A program made the translations under genes and the position numbers. Positions 60,517-64,000 of a stretch of 64,000 nucleotides of DNA are shown in pieces. Numbering within the stretch: position 1 is the stretch's first letter; every line of letters starts with the position of its first letter. Below the pieces are notes generated by a model. It was not told the origin of the DNA, did not search any database, and was given only the letters and a program-made list of their open reading frames with translations. This stretch comes from Collybiopsis luxurians FD-317 M1. Lineage: Eukaryota; Basidiomycota; Agaricomycetes; Agaricales; Omphalotaceae. The stretch covers positions 436,939 to 500,938 of the forward strand of contig KN834762.1 of assembly GCA_000827265.1 (NCBI GenBank). The letters run 5' to 3'.

Positions 60517-60810
60517 GTGCGTGTCGGTGCGTGTCGGGGCGTGTCAGTATTTTAATTCATGTACCTTTGAATTTTCTCGGCACTTCCTATACATTCCTAT
60601 ACATTATTCGTATTAATCAACAAAATATATATTATCAATGTGATATTTGCGTACATATACCATATTTAATATATTGAAAAATATTAAAATGTGTGACTGA
60701 TCTTACCTCCCACTATATTTCAACGCGTTGGGTGATAAACTTGAATACTTCAAGTCCCAATGCTTGAAATCAACGTAGAAAATGCATGTACATCAAGATA
60801 CATGCATCAT

Positions 60811-61040
60811 GCATTGGCAGGCACCAACACGCACCGGCACGCACCGGCACGCACCAACACGCACCAACACGCACCGTGTCACGTAATGCGTGAGAGAAGT
60901 GCACGCACGCACGCACATGTCAACACAGGTGCGTGCATATCAACACGCACGCGTGCATGTTTACACGCACGCGTGCATGTTTACACGCACACACGCATAT
61001 CAACACGCACGCGTGTATGTTTGCACGCACATACGCTGTA
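60811..61040. repeat. Left subterminal CACGCAC array
   Basis: More than 20 occurrences of CACGCAC-like words (or the reverse, GTGCGTG), first as GGCACGCACC/AACACGCACC units of about 10 bp, then as longer units with GCATGTTTACACGCACGC. A smaller group on the opposite strand lies at 60510-60545, next to the left terminal repeat. Confidence 0.85.
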
Positions 61041-61494
61041 ATGAAGTTTTGCATGTGTGCACACATTTGCAATGATTTTTATCCAGCATGTACAGTGTCA
61101 TATTCAACGTGCAAGCACAGAAATCTTATTATTTAAATTTATTCAAGTGTATGCAGTTGAATACCGACTCACTCTCAGACTCACAATGTATGAACCACTG
61201 AGAGTTTCAAATTAAAGCAGTACTTGTATACTATATAATGTCCGTAGGTGATGAATAGCCTTCACTGGAGTACCCACAAACCCAAGTGTAGGAAAAGAAG
61301 AACCAAAGACAAAAGGAAAAGGAAGATAAGTATATGGATATATGTAGTAGCAAGCACTATCAAAGAGCAACTTGAAATAAATAACTTATGAGGTGCTGTG
61401 TGTACCTGAAGACCTTGCTGTCTTTTTTGAGACAGCACAGGGCACTGGTCTAGTGGAATGATTTCTCTGTTGCCCCTTCCAAGTATTTTCCAGT

Positions 61495-63259
61495 TCAATA
61501 TTGTAATCTGGACCAACCTATTGCTCTATTAGTGAGGAATATGAAAGCAGATGCATACCATACCTGAGTCTCAGACTCATTACCCTCTCGCAATTGATCC
61601 TCAATTTCTGGTCCTGGAGGAATATAGGGATTCCAACCATCTTCATGCATTCCAGTATCAAGACCCCACTGCATATTTCCTGCTTTCTCTGATCTATCAA
61701 ACATTGCCCAGTCAAGAATCACCATGGCCTCCATATCCACATCAACAGGCTCTATCTTGACTGATCCATCTAGTGACTCCCCTGTGTACTTGTCAAGTCT
61801 GATCCAAGCCTGATCTAGAATGAATTTCTCAAGCTCTTCATGGGCCTCTGAAGGAGGGCAGTCCTCCATTGGAGGCTGAACCAGGAAAGTCTGAGATAGG
61901 CCATGACCAACGAGATTGAAGACATAAATAAAAATAGTAAGCAGGGCTTGGCTGTGCTGTCCCAGCTAAGTAGTAGTTGAGTACATACCATCTCAAACAT
62001 TTCATCAACTAACACTGAACCTTTAAGGTTTGCAACCTCTGCAATACTTTCAAAAACAGCTTTAAAGTGATATTGGTAGTGTTCAGCTGAAGTACCATCA
62101 GAGTAACTGCTGCAAGAATGAGTGTCCACTTTGAACCTGAGATTTGACCTTTTGACATTGATATGCAACAAAGTCTGGATTGCGAGCAGCCTGAGCAATA
62201 TCAGCAGCACCAGGACCAAAACCATCTAGAGTCTTAGGACCAACCACAAGAGCTGCAGGACCAAGGGAGGGATGTCTATTTACAAGAGAGTGAAATTTCT
62301 CCTCTTCCTGCTTGCTAAAGTGAATAGCATGAGGAAGATGGCTATGAGTATGAGCATCTCCATTGATGTAACAATATTTGGTAGTACTAGAATCATTGCC
62401 AACTTGATCCCAGCAGATCAGATAAGACTTGGAGTTGCATTGTGCATGAACCAAAGATGCACCACATGAGCAGGAAGTAGAAAGTTGGTGAAGGCGCTGA
62501 GCCACTGACTTGACATGTGGCTGAGTTACAATTTTACACTCAGGATTTGTGCAGTGGATAACCCCCAGACATTGCTTAGTGCTAATCTTTCCGTCATATA
62601 TGTTGACAGAGTTGCACTGACCAATCCGATCTCCTCCACTATTCCTAGTAGCCCAGTGGACCTGGAGACCCTTAGTACTCAAAAATTCCTTATGTGTAAG
62701 ATCCAGAGCAAACTGTCCAAAGGCCAACCATCCCAGCCTGCAGTGAGATTTTCTAAACTAGTAGAAATCATTCCACTGTCACAATTATTCTGAAATTCAG
62801 CCATGGGCTGAGGATTAAGTGGAGTGAAAGAAGACAATGGAGCTGGGGTTGAAAGATCTAGGGGTGCCCATTTTGAAAAGTCATGGAATAAAGGAGAAGG
62901 TTTTTCAGTAGGACCAGAAGTAGGCTGCCCACCTGTGGTTCCACTGTTTGTAGAATTGCCTGGTTGAACAGAAAGTGGATTGACTGCAACATGATTCCTT
63001 GGGAATTCAGAAGAACTAGGAGCCTCAGTATATCCAATAACATCCCCTTCAAAATTTAAGAATAAAAAATAAAGCAAATAACTAGTAAAAGAACATACCA
63101 TTTCGATAGATAGGTAATAATCTAGGCATTTTTGAAAGACGCCATTCCAGACCTTCACCTGGACCATTTTGATCAAGCCGGCAACGCTTTTTAGGGATAG
63201 TCTGTTGAGGCCCTTCCCCCTCAGAATCAGAAGAGTCCCCAAAAATTAATGCCAGCATT
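61495..63259 (-). CDS. Transposon-borne GCM1/WRKY-like zinc-domain protein
   Basis: The main gene of the transposon, read from 63259: MLALIFGDSSDSEGEGPQQT, a basic patch KKRCRLDQ, and after an intron DVIGYTEAPSSSEF and a Pro/Ser-rich stretch. A further exon carries the GCM-like domain: HKEFLSTKGLQVHWATRNSG, KQCLGVIHCTNPECK, HQLSTSCSCGASLVHAQC, YCYINGDAHTHSHLP. The WAxRN, CLGVxxC, paired Cys and final HxH match the glial-cells-missing zinc domain in order and spacing. Downstream are PSLGPAALVVGPKTLDGF, then AEHYQYHFKAVFESIAEV, an acidic C-terminus (MEDCPPSEAHEELEKFI) and a stop at 61495. Exact splice sites before the domain (about 62750) and after it (about 62130) are unresolved, and a frameshift cannot be excluded. 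No catalytic DDE motif seen. Probable role: recognition of the element ends or of host DNA. Confidence 0.72.
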
Positions 63260-63710
63260 GTGAAGCCTTGAAAGAGTGCCTTTTTGATGGGTTTCTGTTA
63301 TGATTAATGTTAATTTTGATATAAATAAAAGCCAAACTGATGTACACATACAAAAAGTCCCATTTTTTGGTGAATCAGTGATCGCGCAGACAAGTAAAGA
63401 CACAGCGAAGAGTAAGCAGTGGAAATGTCAAGGTGGGAGAGAACTTTGCACCGACTTTTGTTCTTATAATATACACAACGAAATAACCCTGCACTTCAAA
63501 TTCCCTAGATTTAACTGGTGGCGCACCCTTGCCGCATTGAGTGCGTAACTAGGGAGCCCACTTGCTCCATTTAGCAGTGATCAGGGTTTCACAGTACTTC
63601 GTGAACATTAGTTGAATATTGAACTTGAATATTGTTTTTCGTGAGTAGTAACTTAGAATTTATGATATAAAAACAAAAAACAGATATATTGAGGTATGTA
63701 CTAACATGCA

Positions 63711-63840
63711 CACCACCGCACGCACCGACACGCTCACACGCACCGAAATGCACGCACCCACGCACCCACGCACTGCACAGCCACGCACCACCCCGGTGCG
63801 TGTTCTCGCTGCACGCACCCACGCACCAGTTGCACGCAAA
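63711..63840. repeat. Right subterminal CACGCAC array
   Basis: About ten CACGCAC or GCACGCACC words, mostly in plus orientation, with one GGTGCGTG in the middle (63795). Mirrors the left array and abuts the right terminal repeat. Confidence 0.85.
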
Positions 63841-63853
63841 AATCTAGGTGCCC
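63820..63853 (-). repeat. Right terminal inverted repeat (34 bp)
   Basis: Inverted partner of 60483-60516. Read inward from 63853 it starts GGGCACCTAGATTTTTGCG. The four mismatches are at positions 5, 6, 8 and 25. Confidence 0.85.
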
Positions 63854-63862
63854 GATGCTGCT
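63854..63862. repeat. Target-site duplication, right copy
   Basis: GATGCTGCT, exact copy of 60474-60482. Confidence 0.85.
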
Positions 63863-64000
63863 GCACTCAACGAGGAAGACTCGATGTATGTTTTTCGTTT
63901 TCGTCAGCCGTTTAACTATTGATTTGATTCCTCGAATATACAGTGTTGGTCGTGCTTGGGGTCTCTGGACTGCTCAAGTAGACACAAACTCGTTGTACGT
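63863..64000 (+). pseudogene. Class II aldolase/adducin-like protein, 3' part (runs off window)
   Basis: Continuation of the host gene beyond the transposon. From the target duplication, the frame gives ALNEEDS, then a GT-AG intron (about 63893-63941), then VGRAWGLWTAQVDTNSLY up to the window edge. Removing the transposon and one target copy keeps the reading frame, and the sequence suits the C-terminal end of this family. The stop codon lies outside the window. Confidence 0.75.

Larger units (their letters stand above)
60483..63853 (-). mobile_element. Mutator-like (MULE-type) DNA transposon carrying a GCM-domain gene
   Basis: A 3,371-bp element bounded by 9-bp target duplications and about 34-bp terminal inverted repeats. 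It interrupts an exon of the class II aldolase-like gene. Both ends carry dense GTGCGTG/CACGCAC arrays, and the interior is AT-rich, unlike the surrounding genes. The only substantial gene, on the minus strand, encodes a GCM1/WRKY-like zinc domain. No transposase DDE domain was recognised, so the copy may depend on a transposase supplied elsewhere, or the catalytic part may be too diverged to see. The assignment to MULEs rests on target-duplication length, terminal repeats starting GGG, and the known link of WRKY-GCM1 zinc domains with MULE transposases. hAT (8 bp) and KDZ (8 bp) elements were considered and fit less well. Confidence 0.8.

Noticed and set aside
60811..61040. CRISPR-like or telomere-like array
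   Set aside because: The short repeats have no unique spacers of constant length and are not a telomere motif. They sit symmetrically at transposon ends.
60483..63853. Classification of the transposon as KDZ/Zisupton or hAT
   Set aside because: Both usually make 8-bp duplications and encode other domains (CxC clusters, hAT dimerisation). Here the duplication is 9 bp and the gene is GCM-like.

Overview
The window is nuclear DNA of a filamentous basidiomycete, most likely an Agaricomycete. Genes are rich in short (about 50-65 nt) GT-AG introns, lie on both strands, and have typical mushroom content: an AA9 lytic polysaccharide monooxygenase, GH5, GH31 and GH51 glycosidases, a sugar porter, an HMG-box factor, and a family of small secreted Cys-rich proteins that resembles the glycan-binding protein Y3 of Coprinus. 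No bacterial operons, CRISPR arrays or convincing tRNA genes were seen. Exon limits were read by eye from splice sites and family conservation, so coordinates give the outer CDS limits.

Layout. 0.4-5.6 kb: a NAT9-like acetyltransferase and a membrane GNAT acetyltransferase (both minus), then a FAD/NAD(P)-binding oxidoreductase (plus). 5.6-10.5 kb: gene-poor DNA with degenerate repeats. 10.5-13.8 kb: an AKR7-type aldo/keto reductase (minus) and an AA9 LPMO (plus). 14-15.1 kb: an assembly gap between two copies of a 172-bp sequence and an inverted 66-bp pair. 15.8-33.7 kb: three dispersed paralogues of the Y3-like secreted family (15.8, 24, 32.7 kb), separated by a decayed cullin N-terminus, a secreted GH31 alpha-glucosidase, a Zn2Cys6 regulator and long gene-free DNA. 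36-42.8 kb: a VIT/von Willebrand A protein, an HMG-box protein and a second aldo/keto reductase. 43-59 kb is gene-dense: GH5 endoglucanase, COX23, ribonucleotide reductase small subunit, type II dehydroquinase, a disordered RG-rich protein, GH51 arabinofuranosidase, sugar porter, and D-lactate dehydrogenase. 59.4-64 kb: a secreted class II aldolase/adducin-like gene split by a 3.37-kb transposon.

The most striking feature is that transposon (60483-63853). It has about 34-bp terminal inverted repeats, a perfect 9-bp target duplication, arrays of GTGCGTG/CACGCAC near both ends, and one gene whose product carries a GCM1/WRKY-like zinc domain. The host exon reads in frame across a single copy of the target site, so the insertion looks young. 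This fits a Mutator-like (MULE) element without a recognisable transposase catalytic domain.

Functional links: AA9, GH5, GH31 and GH51 release sugars or act on oligosaccharides, and the sugar porter beside GH51 could import hexose or pentose. The Y3-like proteins are candidates for secreted glycan recognition or defence. RNR2 and dehydroquinase share a 208-bp divergent promoter containing an MluI cell-cycle box.
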